Assembly (NCBI GenBank): GCA_040399685.1
Contig: JBBART010000021.1
Coordinates: forward strand, 1 to 64,000
From: CAIQQQ01 sp040399685
GTDB lineage: Bacteria; Pseudomonadota; Alphaproteobacteria; Acetobacterales; Acetobacteraceae
Length of the DNA stretch: 64,000 nucleotides
Direction of reading: 5' to 3'
In this document: positions 17,099 through 24,769 of the stretch, one piece after another
How the letters are laid out: the number at the start of each line of letters is the position of its first letter
Position numbering within the stretch: position 1 is the stretch's first letter
Translations under genes and position numbers: made by a program
Notes under the pieces: model-generated
What the model was told of the DNA's origin: nothing
Database searches by the model: none
Seen by the model: only the letters and a program-made list of their open reading frames with translations

Positions 17099-18453
17099 CA
17101 AATGCTTCCTTGCAGGACGGGGATGGCGGGCGTGGCAGGGGCAGTCCGGAGGTCTCGCCATGCAAGGACGAGTGCCGGGGCATAGAGCAGCGCCTGCCAC
17201 AGGAAATGATCGGAGAAAGGGTTCTGGTAAAGCAGCAGCGCGGCCGATGAGAGCCAGATGAGGGCGCGGGACGGCGCCAACACGGCGAGGGCGGCCAGCC
17301 AGCCGTAATACCAGGCGTAATGCGGCGACAGCGTGAGCATCAACGTCGCCGCCAGCAGGCCGGTATCGCGGCCGATACGGAGGATGTCGGCGGCCTGTCC
17401 GAGCATCGGGCGTGGCCGGAAAGCGATCCATGACCCAAGGGCCGCAAGCCCGATGGCCACGCATCCAAAATAGAGTTTGGGCGCCCAGGCGGGCAGGTTC
17501 GTGAGAAGCCCCAGCCCGGCCAGCGCCCAGACGCCGGTGCCGCTGTCGAGCCCTTCCTCCGTGCCATAGGCCGAGAGAAAGCCCAGCACCTTCAGGCCGG
17601 CATGGTCGAACACGATGTAGAATCCGTAGAGGCTGATGACGCAGGCAATGCATCCGGCCACCAGCCAACGCCCGCCCGGGCCGCGTCGCCACAGGGCGGG
17701 GGCGGCAACGGCGGGGAGGAATTTGATCAGCATCGCAGCGCCAAGCACCATGCCCGCCCAGCCGTCCCGGTATTTGCCGCCGGCGCGCAGCATGATCGCG
17801 AGGATGAGCAAGGTGGTGGCGGCGGCGTCGACATGCGCGTTGCCGGCGAATTCCCACAAGACCAGTGGGTTCCAGGCATAGATCAGCACATAGGCGGCGG
17901 GCCGTTTGGCCAGTGCCAGCAGGCGCAGCAGGCACAGGACGGTCAGGGCGTCCATCAGCGCCGCAGCGGCCTTCATCGCCGTCAGTTCATAGCCGGACGG
18001 TGAGACGGCGTTGATGGCGGCGAAGAGGATCTGGGCGGCGGGCGGGTAGATGGTGGGCGCGTAATCGGCGCGGCTGATGTGGGGATAGATCGCCTCGTCG
18101 CGCAGATCGGCCAACGCGGGGGCGGCGGGAACATGCAGATACGGGTTGATGCCGGCGTGCTGCACCCGTCCATCCCAGATGTAGCGATAGAGATCCGATG
18201 ACAGCATCGGCGGCGACAGCACCAGCGCCACGCGCAGAACAACGGCCAGGCCGATGATGATCGGCAGAAACCCATGGCCGCGCAGCACTTGCCGGACGGC
18301 CAGCAAATAGGCCGGCACGGAAGCGGCGATGGTGAGGCGAAACCACCAGCTCGCCAGCGGGTCGCCGTCATGGCGCAGGATTTGAACCCCGATCAGGATG
18401 GCGGCGATGGTGAGGCACGCCAGCAGGGCCCCGAGGACGGGCAGGCGTGTCAT
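17098..18453 (-). CDS. Multi-pass membrane glycosyltransferase (GT87/mannosyltransferase-like)
   Basis: Integral membrane protein of 451 residues with about ten hydrophobic segments. The first loop holds SSDLYRYIWDGRVQHAGINPY, typical of GT-C enzymes that use polyprenyl-phosphate sugars; the acidic D of the SSDLYRY segment is the likely catalytic-site marker. Later motifs are YPPAAQILFAAI and a KFLPAVAAP segment found in DUF2029/GT87 proteins. The GT2 enzyme at the end of the operon could make its lipid-linked sugar donor. It overlaps the DUF2064 gene by four bases and the radical SAM gene by one. Confidence 0.78.
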   Translation of the reverse strand: MTRLPVLGALLACLTIAAILIGVQILRHDGDPLASWWFRLTIAASVPAYLLAVRQVLRGHGFLPIIIGLAVVLRVALVLSPPMLSSDLYRYIWDGRVQHAGINPYLHVPAAPALADLRDEAIYPHISRADYAPTIYPPAAQILFAAINAVSPSGYELTAMKAAAALMDALTVLCLLRLLALAKRPAAYVLIYAWNPLVLWEFAGNAHVDAAATTLLILAIMLRAGGKYRDGWAGMVLGAAMLIKFLPAVAAPALWRRGPGGRWLVAGCIACVISLYGFYIVFDHAGLKVLGFLSAYGTEEGLDSGTGVWALAGLGLLTNLPAWAPKLYFGCVAIGLAALGSWIAFRPRPMLGQAADILRIGRDTGLLAATLMLTLSPHYAWYYGWLAALAVLAPSRALIWLSSAALLLYQNPFSDHFLWQALLYAPALVLAWRDLRTAPATPAIPVLQGSI

Positions 18454-19196
18454 TCCGTGGCCGTCGCGAGATCAAGATGATGCAGGCGCATGTGTTCGAT
18501 GGCGCGGGCGGTGGCCGGCGCCGGATAATGGGCGCTGCTCGCGGGGGAGGTGGTTTCCTCGAACAGGCGCGCCAGCGATGAGCGGTCGTCCACGTCATAC
18601 CAGATCGGTAGCTCGACCAGTTCCAGCCCAAGTGCCGCGGCCCGGTCGCGCGTGGACTGCGCCACCGTCTCGGTGCTCCAGGCAATGTCGGCGAACAGAG
18701 CAGCGTGGGCCGATGTCATGCCCAGAAGATAGTAGCCGCCATCTTCCGCTGGCCCCAGAACCACCCGCTCGCCGGGTGCCAGCAGCGCGGTGGCGGCGCG
18801 GGCCAGGTAGGCGGTGGGCAACGTGGGACTGTCGGAATTCAACACGCAGGCTGCGTCGTGCCCCTGGGCGAGCATGGCCTGGACGGCGTGCAGCAGGCAG
18901 CGGCCGAAGCCCTGCACATTGTCCGGCATCGGCGGTGTGCCATCGGCCAACAAAAGGTGCGTGCCGGTGGCCAGATGGCCGTCGAACAGATGCGCGGAAC
19001 CTGCGGGCGCGTAGGCGATGAGGCCGACAATCGGTGCATCGCGAGCCGCCAGGGCGATGTTTTCGGTGATGTCGCGCAGGAACGCGGCACTCAGGGATGC
19101 CGCCTGTTCGTGTTGCAACGGGGGGCAGAGCCGGGTTTTGGATCGCCCTGCCTGCGGTGCCTTCGCCATGACGCCGATCGCACATCGTTTCATCAT
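18450..19196 (-). CDS. DUF2064 / TIGR04282-type nucleotidyl- or glycosyltransferase-like protein
   Basis: GT-A-like protein of 248 residues. It has the N-terminal pattern GVMAKAPQAGRSKTRLCPPL, similar to the pyrophosphorylase loop, then VLNSDSPTLPTAYL and VLGPAEDGGYYLLGM. Family members are often labelled arsenosugar biosynthesis glycosyltransferases, but that name comes from only some clusters. There is no arsenic gene here, so I would not apply it. A role in making a nucleotide sugar or glycosylating a small molecule is an inference. It sits three bases after the molybdoenzyme gene and four bases into the membrane glycosyltransferase gene. Confidence 0.75.
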   Translation of the reverse strand: MMKRCAIGVMAKAPQAGRSKTRLCPPLQHEQAASLSAAFLRDITENIALAARDAPIVGLIAYAPAGSAHLFDGHLATGTHLLLADGTPPMPDNVQGFGRCLLHAVQAMLAQGHDAACVLNSDSPTLPTAYLARAATALLAPGERVVLGPAEDGGYYLLGMTSAHAALFADIAWSTETVAQSTRDRAAALGLELVELPIWYDVDDRSSLARLFEETTSPASSAHYPAPATARAIEHMRLHHLDLATATE

Positions 19197-19199
19197 GCG

Positions 19200-19916
19200 T
19201 TAAATCCCGCTGAACCAGTTATAGCCACGATCCGTCCAAAACCCGCGCGGCTCCTGGTTGGTAATGTTGATGGCCGTCACAAGTTTCGGGTTCTTGAATC
19301 CCAGCTTGGTGGGAACACGGATTTTGAAAGGGTATCCGTATTTGGGTGACAGGATCTCGTCCGAGAGCCGGAATGCCATCAGCGTCTGCGGATGCATCGC
19401 CGTGGGCATGTCCAGACCTTCGTAATATCCATCGGCGCATTCGAAGCCGACATAGCGGGCGGTGGTGTCCGCCCCGATCCGGGTGAGGAATTCGCGCAAC
19501 GGCGTGCCGGACCACTTCCCGATCATGCTCCAGCCCTCGACGCAGACATGCCGCGTCACCTGGCTGACCTGCGGCATCGCGTAGAGATCCTCCACCGTCC
19601 ATGGCCGCTTGTTGGCCGCGAGGCCCGCGACGGACAGGCGGTAATCGCTGGCCGACAGTCGCGGCGCAAGCTGGGGGCCATACCACGCGTTGTAGCGGAA
19701 ATCCTTCACCGCCTGGCTCTCGGCGAATTCGGGCGCGAGGGCATCGGGGCGGAAGATAGCCGCCTGCACACGGTCGTTGAAGCGGGAGACGGATTTCATT
19801 ACTTTTTGCACCGGCTCGTTGTCGGTGAGGTTGCAGCCGCCGAGCAGGCCGAGGGCGGAGACGGAAAAGCCGGCGCGCAGCAGGCGGCGGCGGCCTTGCG
19901 GGGAGGAGGTGTCCAT
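19200..19916 (-). CDS. YedY-like molybdopterin-dependent oxidoreductase
   Basis: Exported sulfite-oxidase-family molybdoenzyme of 238 residues. The N terminus has a twin-arginine stretch (GRRRLLRAGF) and a lipobox-like LLGGC (Cys28). The oxidoreductase domain has the expected Mo-ligand cysteine at C125 in TRHVCVEGWSMIG, then YVGFECADGYYEGLDM and the closing KYGYPFKIRVPTKLGFKNPKLV. Its partner is the cytochrome b gene just upstream in the operon. MsrP (YedY) repairs methionine sulfoxide in the periplasm using a heme membrane subunit, but here the b-type subunit is of the hydrogenase/formate kind, so the substrate is open. Confidence 0.82.
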   Translation of the reverse strand: MDTSSPQGRRRLLRAGFSVSALGLLGGCNLTDNEPVQKVMKSVSRFNDRVQAAIFRPDALAPEFAESQAVKDFRYNAWYGPQLAPRLSASDYRLSVAGLAANKRPWTVEDLYAMPQVSQVTRHVCVEGWSMIGKWSGTPLREFLTRIGADTTARYVGFECADGYYEGLDMPTAMHPQTLMAFRLSDEILSPKYGYPFKIRVPTKLGFKNPKLVTAINITNQEPRGFWTDRGYNWFSGI

Positions 19917-20584
19917 CAGGCGGCGTCCTTCGAATGGCCATGCGCGATGCTGGTGGCGCGGCCGGTGATCATCGCGATGAAGGTCTTGGGCACGAGAATG
20001 ACGAGGGCCACGTGGACCACCATGAAGCCGACGATGGCGGCCATGCCGAGGAAATGGACGATCCGCGCGCCTTGAAAGCCGCCGAACGCCAGTTCCAGCG
20101 GATAGGTCTGCACCGGCTTCCAGATGGCGATGCCGGAGATGATCATCAGAAAAACGACGGCCAACACGCCCAGGTAGAACACCTTCTGAACCGCGTTGTA
20201 TTCACCCAGCCGATGTTCCAGCTTCATGCGGGCGGCGGCGATGAAGTCGCGGAAAAACGATTTCGGCCCCACCGGCAGAAAATCGCGGCGGAAATGGCCG
20301 GAGATGATGCCGTAGAGCATGAACACCAGATAGCTCGCGGCCAGCAGCCACATGCCTGCGAAATGCCACAGCAGCGCGCCCGCCACGCCGGGATCGTTGT
20401 TGCGGGCGAGGGCGGTGCCCACATCGCCGCCCAGCGTCATCCAATAGGGGAAGGTGAACGGCAGGATCGGCTCGCTGTCATAGATGCGCCAGCCGCTGCC
20501 GATCATGATGATCATGGAAAAGGCCATCAGCCAGTGCGACAGGCGGGTGATCAGGGAATGGGTCTGGATTTCGATCTGGCTCAT
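19916..20584 (-). CDS. Cytochrome b561-type membrane subunit
   Basis: Integral membrane heme protein of 222 residues. Four to five membrane helices are visible, the first after THSLITRLSHWLMAFSMIIMIGSGW, where His of LSHW is a likely heme ligand. The next is VAGALLWHFAGMWLLAASYL with another candidate ligand His, and a later helix reads RIVHFLGMAAIVGFMVVHVALVIL. It likely carries electrons from the quinone pool to the molybdoenzyme coded next, whose start codon overlaps its stop by one base. The layout resembles Ni/Fe-hydrogenase or thiosulfate-reductase cytochrome b subunits, but no such enzyme is present. Confidence 0.82.
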   Translation of the reverse strand: MSQIEIQTHSLITRLSHWLMAFSMIIMIGSGWRIYDSEPILPFTFPYWMTLGGDVGTALARNNDPGVAGALLWHFAGMWLLAASYLVFMLYGIISGHFRRDFLPVGPKSFFRDFIAAARMKLEHRLGEYNAVQKVFYLGVLAVVFLMIISGIAIWKPVQTYPLELAFGGFQGARIVHFLGMAAIVGFMVVHVALVILVPKTFIAMITGRATSIAHGHSKDAA

Positions 20585-21306
20585 GTCAGTGCCTCCAATC
20601 CGTGGCGGGCGAGGATGGCGGCGCCTGCGCTGCTGGCGAGGAAGGCCACGAAGGCTTCCGGCTGCGGGCGGCGCGGGGCGCGGGTGGTGGCCGCGATGAA
20701 GACGGTGGAATCGGCGACTGGTGCCTCACGCGCCACCGCCAGCGTGGGGTTGGCGCGCACATCGCTCATCAGCATCAGTCCGGCGCGGGCGGCGCCGGTG
20801 GTGACCAGATAGGCCACCTCGCCGCTGTCCAGTGCGCCTTGGCGCTTGGCTTCCGCCAGGCCGAGGCCCGTGAGGATGGCAACATCGTCGCGGTCCCGGC
20901 CGGGGGTTTTGTCGGTGACGGCGATTGGCCCGGCCATCCATGCGTCTGGCGATGCGCCTGCCAGGGCGGCCACCACCAGCCGGTCGCGGAAGCGCGGACG
21001 CGGCGCACCGGGAACATAGAGGCCTACGGCATCAACGGCTGTCATGATGTCGGAGCGGGCCATGACGATGTCGTTCTGGATCTCGTGGGTCAGCTGCGGC
21101 ACCAGCAACGCGGGCGCCGTGGGCAACATGTGGATGAAGATGTCCGTCTGGGCGCGAAACGCCTCGGCGGCATCGCGCAGGGCCACGAGCAATGCGGGGT
21201 CGCAGGCCATCGGATAATGCGCGGTGGCCGCCGCAGCCGGTCTGGCCGTGGCCAGGAGGGGGGCGCTCGCCGCTGATTGCAGCACGAGCCGACGTGTCCA
21301 GGTCAT
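20581..21306 (-). CDS. ModA-like periplasmic binding protein
   Basis: Exported protein of 241 residues related to molybdate/tungstate-binding proteins. The N terminus is a probable Tat signal (TWTRRLVLQS, cleavage near ARPAAAA). The mature part has the type 2 binding-protein layout, with LRDAAEAFRAQTDI near the start and an extracytoplasmic C-terminal lobe reading PEAFVAFLASSAGAAILARHG, common in ModA. No permease or ATPase is nearby. It is first in the operon, overlapping the cytochrome gene by four bases, ahead of a molybdoenzyme. It may act as an enzyme-linked ligand sensor or chaperone rather than a transporter part; this is inference. Confidence 0.65.
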   Translation of the reverse strand: MTWTRRLVLQSAASAPLLATARPAAAATAHYPMACDPALLVALRDAAEAFRAQTDIFIHMLPTAPALLVPQLTHEIQNDIVMARSDIMTAVDAVGLYVPGAPRPRFRDRLVVAALAGASPDAWMAGPIAVTDKTPGRDRDDVAILTGLGLAEAKRQGALDSGEVAYLVTTGAARAGLMLMSDVRANPTLAVAREAPVADSTVFIAATTRAPRRPQPEAFVAFLASSAGAAILARHGLEALT

Positions 21307-21466
21307 GCGGATCCTTCCTCTGTTCCTGCCGCATCAGGCGGCGCTGTCTGGCAGGGGGACTGGCGAAGATGGCAACCGTTACAGGTTGGCATGAACAAGC
21401 TGCCTCGCGGGTGGAAACTTCGGATCGTTGCCTGCGGTGAGACGGTTTCACAAAAACGTACCCGGG

Positions 21467-21484
21467 CTGTCCCCGAACTGTCAT
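21467..21484 (+). promoter_or_regulatory. Pho box upstream of ugpB
   Basis: CTGTCCC (21467-21473), spacer CGAA, and CTGTCAT (21478-21484) form two seven-base direct repeats with 11-bp spacing, the PhoB-binding pattern. TCTAAT at 21493-21498 is a good -10 at the expected distance. The site lies about 60 bases before ugpB and predicts induction at low phosphate. Confidence 0.75.
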
Positions 21485-21543
21485 GGAAACGTTCTAATCG
21501 ACCGGTCTTGCGCTGTAAGGCGCGTTCGTTCGTGGAGAGACTG

Positions 21544-22881
21544 ATGAAAACCAGAATGATGGCCGCAGCCGCGGCATTGCTGCTCACCGGCTCGATGACG
21601 GCCCAGGCCGCCGAGAAGAACAAGTTTGAGATGTGGCACGGCCTGACCGGCGATCTCGGCGAAGCCGTGGGCGAAGTCTGCGGCCGCTTCAACGCCTCGC
21701 AGACCGAGTTCGAGATCTCCTGCACCAGCCAGGGCTCGTATGACGCCGCGGTGAACAATTCCATCGCCGCCTATCGCGCCAAGAAGAACCCCACCATCGT
21801 GCAGGTGTTCGACGCCGGCACGCTGGACCTGATGCTGTCGGGCGCGTTCGTGCCGGCCCACAAGCTGATGGAAGACAACGGCTACAAGATCGACTGGACC
21901 AACTACGTCTCGTCGATCTCCGATTACTACGCCACCTCGAAGGGAGAGCTTTACTCCTTCCCGTTCAATAGCTCCTCGGCGCTGCTGTATTGGAACAAGG
22001 ACGCCTTCGCCAAGGTCGGCGAGACCGAAGCGCCCAAGACCTGGGAAGCGGTCGAGACCGTTTCCAAAAAATTGCAGGCTGCTGGTTATGCCTGCCCGTT
22101 GGCGATCAACTATGACACCTGGACGATCATGGAGCAGTTCTCTGCCATCCATGGCATTCCGGTGGCCACCAAGAGCAACGGCTATGCCGGGCTCGACGGT
22201 GAACTGGTCATCAACAAAACCAAATTCGTCGATTACGTGAAGTATCTGAAGGCCGGCTACGATGCCGGCATCTTCAAGATCAAGGTGCCTGAGACCGGCG
22301 CCACCAACACCCAGGCCTTCGCGTCCGGCGATTGCCAGATGATGATGTCCTCGGTGGCCGACCACGGCACCGTGGGCCGCACGCAGAAGGCCGACATGAA
22401 GTGGGGCGTCTCGTTCCTGCCGGTCTATGAAGGCACCAAGCGCCTGAACTCGCTGGTCGGCGGCGCCTCGATGTGGGTGCTGCAGGGCCGTTCCAAGGAA
22501 GAATACAAGGGCGCTGCCGCGTTCCTGAACTTCCTGGCACAGCCGGAGAGCGAATTGTTCTGGTCCACCCGCACCGGCTACATCCCGGTGACGAAGTCGG
22601 GCTTCAAGTTCCTCAAGGACCAGGGCTTCTACGACAAGGCGCAGTTCAAGGGCCGCGAAGTGGCGCTTGAGAGCCTCAACGCCTCGCCGGTGAACCCGGA
22701 TCTGTCGCGCGGCATTCGCCTCGGTGGCTTCATCGCCATCCGCAAGGAAGTGCGCGACGGCCTGCAGGACATCTTCGCCGGCAATGTCGGCGTGCAGGCT
22801 GGGCTGGATGCGGTGGTGGAGCGCTCCAACGTGATCCTGCGCCGCTTTGAGAAGACCTACGCGAACAAGCAGCTTCCGTAA
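21544..22881 (+). CDS. ugpB: sn-Glycerol-3-phosphate ABC transporter substrate-binding protein
   Basis: Periplasmic binding component, 445 residues. The ATG at 21544 gives a Sec signal (MKTRMMAAAAALLLTG, cleavage after AQA); the frame is open upstream but without sense. The mature protein starts NKFEMWHGLTGDLGEAV, a UgpB hallmark, and continues with QGSYDAAVNNSIAAYRAKKNP, YSFPFNSSSALLYWNKDAF and GGASMWVLQGRS. UgpB also binds glycerophosphodiesters. A Pho box lies upstream and a strong hairpin follows the stop codon, which may protect the message so that more binding protein is made. The permeases and ATPase follow in the order A, E, C. Confidence 0.93.
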   Translation: MKTRMMAAAAALLLTGSMTAQAAEKNKFEMWHGLTGDLGEAVGEVCGRFNASQTEFEISCTSQGSYDAAVNNSIAAYRAKKNPTIVQVFDAGTLDLMLSGAFVPAHKLMEDNGYKIDWTNYVSSISDYYATSKGELYSFPFNSSSALLYWNKDAFAKVGETEAPKTWEAVETVSKKLQAAGYACPLAINYDTWTIMEQFSAIHGIPVATKSNGYAGLDGELVINKTKFVDYVKYLKAGYDAGIFKIKVPETGATNTQAFASGDCQMMMSSVADHGTVGRTQKADMKWGVSFLPVYEGTKRLNSLVGGASMWVLQGRSKEEYKGAAAFLNFLAQPESELFWSTRTGYIPVTKSGFKFLKDQGFYDKAQFKGREVALESLNASPVNPDLSRGIRLGGFIAIRKEVRDGLQDIFAGNVGVQAGLDAVVERSNVILRRFEKTYANKQLP

Positions 22882-22899
22882 GCCTGCTGGCTTGAAACA

Positions 22900-22929
22900 A
22901 TCCCCGCCGCGATCCGTCGCGGCGGGGAT
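22900..22929 (+). terminator. Strong hairpin between ugpB and ugpA
   Basis: A perfect 13-bp stem: ATCCCCGCCGCGA, loop TCCG, TCGCGGCGGGGAT, then TTCT. The short T tract suggests partial termination or 3' protection of the ugpB message rather than a full stop, since ugpA begins 18 bases later. Confidence 0.7.
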
Positions 22930-22947
22930 TTCTATTGAGGGTAGCGT

Positions 22948-23832
22948 ATGTCGCGTAGGGTTCACTACAAGGTTTGGTGGCTGGGTGGCGCATTGCTGGT
23001 GCCGCAATTGCTGCTCGTGTTCACCTTCTTCTATTGGCCGGCCGGTGCCGCGTTGTTCTGGGCGTTCACGCTCGAACAGCCCTGGGGCGGCGGCAATGAA
23101 TTCGTGGGCTTCGACAATTTCCGCGCCGTGTTCGCCGACACCGCATATTGGCACACTGTTGCGCGCAGCTTCATCTTTGCCGGATTGGCCACCGCCCTGG
23201 CCATGGGTGGCGCATTGCTGATGGCGCTGTTCTGCGACCGGCAGTTGCGCGGCCATAAATTGGTGCGCACCGGTCTGATCTGGCCCTATGCCGTGGCGGC
23301 CCCTGCCGCCGGCGTGGCGTTCCGCTTCCTGTTCGCGCCCGAGGCCGGGGTGTTCGCGGTGCTGAACCAGTTGCACCCGGATTTCTGGAACCCGGCGCAA
23401 ATCGGCTGGCACGCGATGGCGATGATCATCGTCGCGTATTCCTGGAAGTATATCGCCTACAACTTCATCTTCTTCATTGCCGGCCTGCAGGCCATTCCGC
23501 GCTCGCTGGTCGAGGCCTCCGCGATGGACGGCGCCGGGCCGCTGCGACGGATGCGCGATTTGCAGATTCCCCTGCTGGCGCCGACATTCTTCTTTCTGCT
23601 GGTGATCAACCTGACCGACAGCTTCGTCGACAGTTTCGGCATCATCGATATCACCACCGGCGGCGGGCCTGCGAAGGCGACGACGTTGATGGTCTATAAG
23701 ATCTTCTTCGATGGGTTCCGCGGGCTGGATTATTCTGGGGCTGCGGCGCAGTCGATTATACTGATGCTGATGATCATGGTGCTGACGTTTGTGCAGTTCC
23801 GCTACATTGAGCGGAAGGTGCATTACAAGTGA
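22948..23832 (+). CDS. ugpA: sn-Glycerol-3-phosphate ABC transporter permease UgpA
   Basis: Inner-membrane subunit, 294 residues, six hydrophobic segments. The EAA coupling loop reads SLVEASAMDGAGPLRRMRDLQIPLLAPT, matching UgpA/MalF-type permeases. The N terminus YKVWWLGGALLVPQLLLVFTFFYWPAGAA is also UgpA-like. The gene follows ugpB after a hairpin and ends in a GTGA overlap with ugpE, so the two permeases are translationally coupled. Confidence 0.92.
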   Translation: MSRRVHYKVWWLGGALLVPQLLLVFTFFYWPAGAALFWAFTLEQPWGGGNEFVGFDNFRAVFADTAYWHTVARSFIFAGLATALAMGGALLMALFCDRQLRGHKLVRTGLIWPYAVAAPAAGVAFRFLFAPEAGVFAVLNQLHPDFWNPAQIGWHAMAMIIVAYSWKYIAYNFIFFIAGLQAIPRSLVEASAMDGAGPLRRMRDLQIPLLAPTFFFLLVINLTDSFVDSFGIIDITTGGGPAKATTLMVYKIFFDGFRGLDYSGAAAQSIILMLMIMVLTFVQFRYIERKVHYK

Positions 23833-24761
23833 TCGAAAAAACTCCGATCCTGAATTTTTTCACGCATCTGATTCTGCTGGGCGGTCTGGCGGTGGCGTTC
23901 GTGCCGATGTGGCTGGTGTTCGTGGCGGCCACGCTCACGCTCACTGAGATCAACTCGCCGCCGATCAGCGTTATTCCGGGCGTGCATCTGCTCGAAAACC
24001 TGACCGAGGCCTGGACCCGTGCGGGGCTGGGGCCGAAGCTTCTGAACAGCCTTGCCATGGCGGTGGCGGTGGCCGGCGGCAAGGTTATACTGTCGTCCAT
24101 CACCGCGTTCGGCATTGTGTTCTTCCGGTTTCCCGGCCGGATGGTGGCGTTCTGGATGATCTTCATCACGCTGATGCTGCCGCTCGAAGTGCGCATCGTG
24201 CCCACCTACGCGGTGGCGGCGAACGCGCTGTGGCCGTTCCAGGCGATCATCGACGTGCTGGGCATCACCAATCTCTATGAGAGCCTCACGGGGGTTCGCA
24301 TCGCGATGGAATGGAACCTGCTGAACTCGTTCACCGGCCTTGTTCTGCCGTTGGTGGCGACGGCGACCGGCACGTTTCTGTATCGCCAGTTCTTCATGAC
24401 CATCCCGGACGAATTGTTCGAGGCCAGCCGCATGGATGGCGCCGGGCCTATCCGGTTCTTCCGTGAAATTCTGCTGCCGCTTTCCACCACTAACATGGTG
24501 GCGCTGTTCACCATCATGTTCCTGTATGCGTGGAACCAATATCTGTGGCCGCTGCTGATCACGACGGACCGCGCCAATTTCGGCACCGCTGTGATGGCGC
24601 TGCGCAGTCTGATCCCCACCACCGGCGACAGCACCGGCGGCGGCACGCCGGATTGGAACGTGGCGATGGCCGGCTGCCTGATCGTGATCACGCCGCCGTT
24701 GATCGTGGTGGCCGCGATGCAGCGCTTCTTTATCCGCGGCCTTATCGCCAGCGACAAATAG
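23829..24761 (+). CDS. ugpE: sn-Glycerol-3-phosphate ABC transporter permease UgpE
   Basis: Second permease, 310 residues. It uses a GTG start overlapping the ugpA stop. Its coupling loop is ELFEASRMDGAGPIRFFREILLPLSTTN. The region KVILSSITAFGIVFFRFPGR matches the MalG/UgpE family. It forms the membrane channel with UgpA and takes its energy from UgpC, whose gene begins eight bases after this stop. Confidence 0.92.
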   Translation: MIEKTPILNFFTHLILLGGLAVAFVPMWLVFVAATLTLTEINSPPISVIPGVHLLENLTEAWTRAGLGPKLLNSLAMAVAVAGGKVILSSITAFGIVFFRFPGRMVAFWMIFITLMLPLEVRIVPTYAVAANALWPFQAIIDVLGITNLYESLTGVRIAMEWNLLNSFTGLVLPLVATATGTFLYRQFFMTIPDELFEASRMDGAGPIRFFREILLPLSTTNMVALFTIMFLYAWNQYLWPLLITTDRANFGTAVMALRSLIPTTGDSTGGGTPDWNVAMAGCLIVITPPLIVVAAMQRFFIRGLIASDK

Positions 24762-24769
24762 GACTTCCC

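Noticed and set aside
18450..19196. Arsenosugar biosynthesis role for the DUF2064 protein
   Set aside because: The family label exists, but there is no arsenic methyltransferase, ArsS or ars gene in the window.
21481..23823. 780-codon minus-strand open frame
   Set aside because: It is antisense to ugpB and ugpA, rich in His, Arg and Gln, with no domain; a shadow of GC-rich coding.
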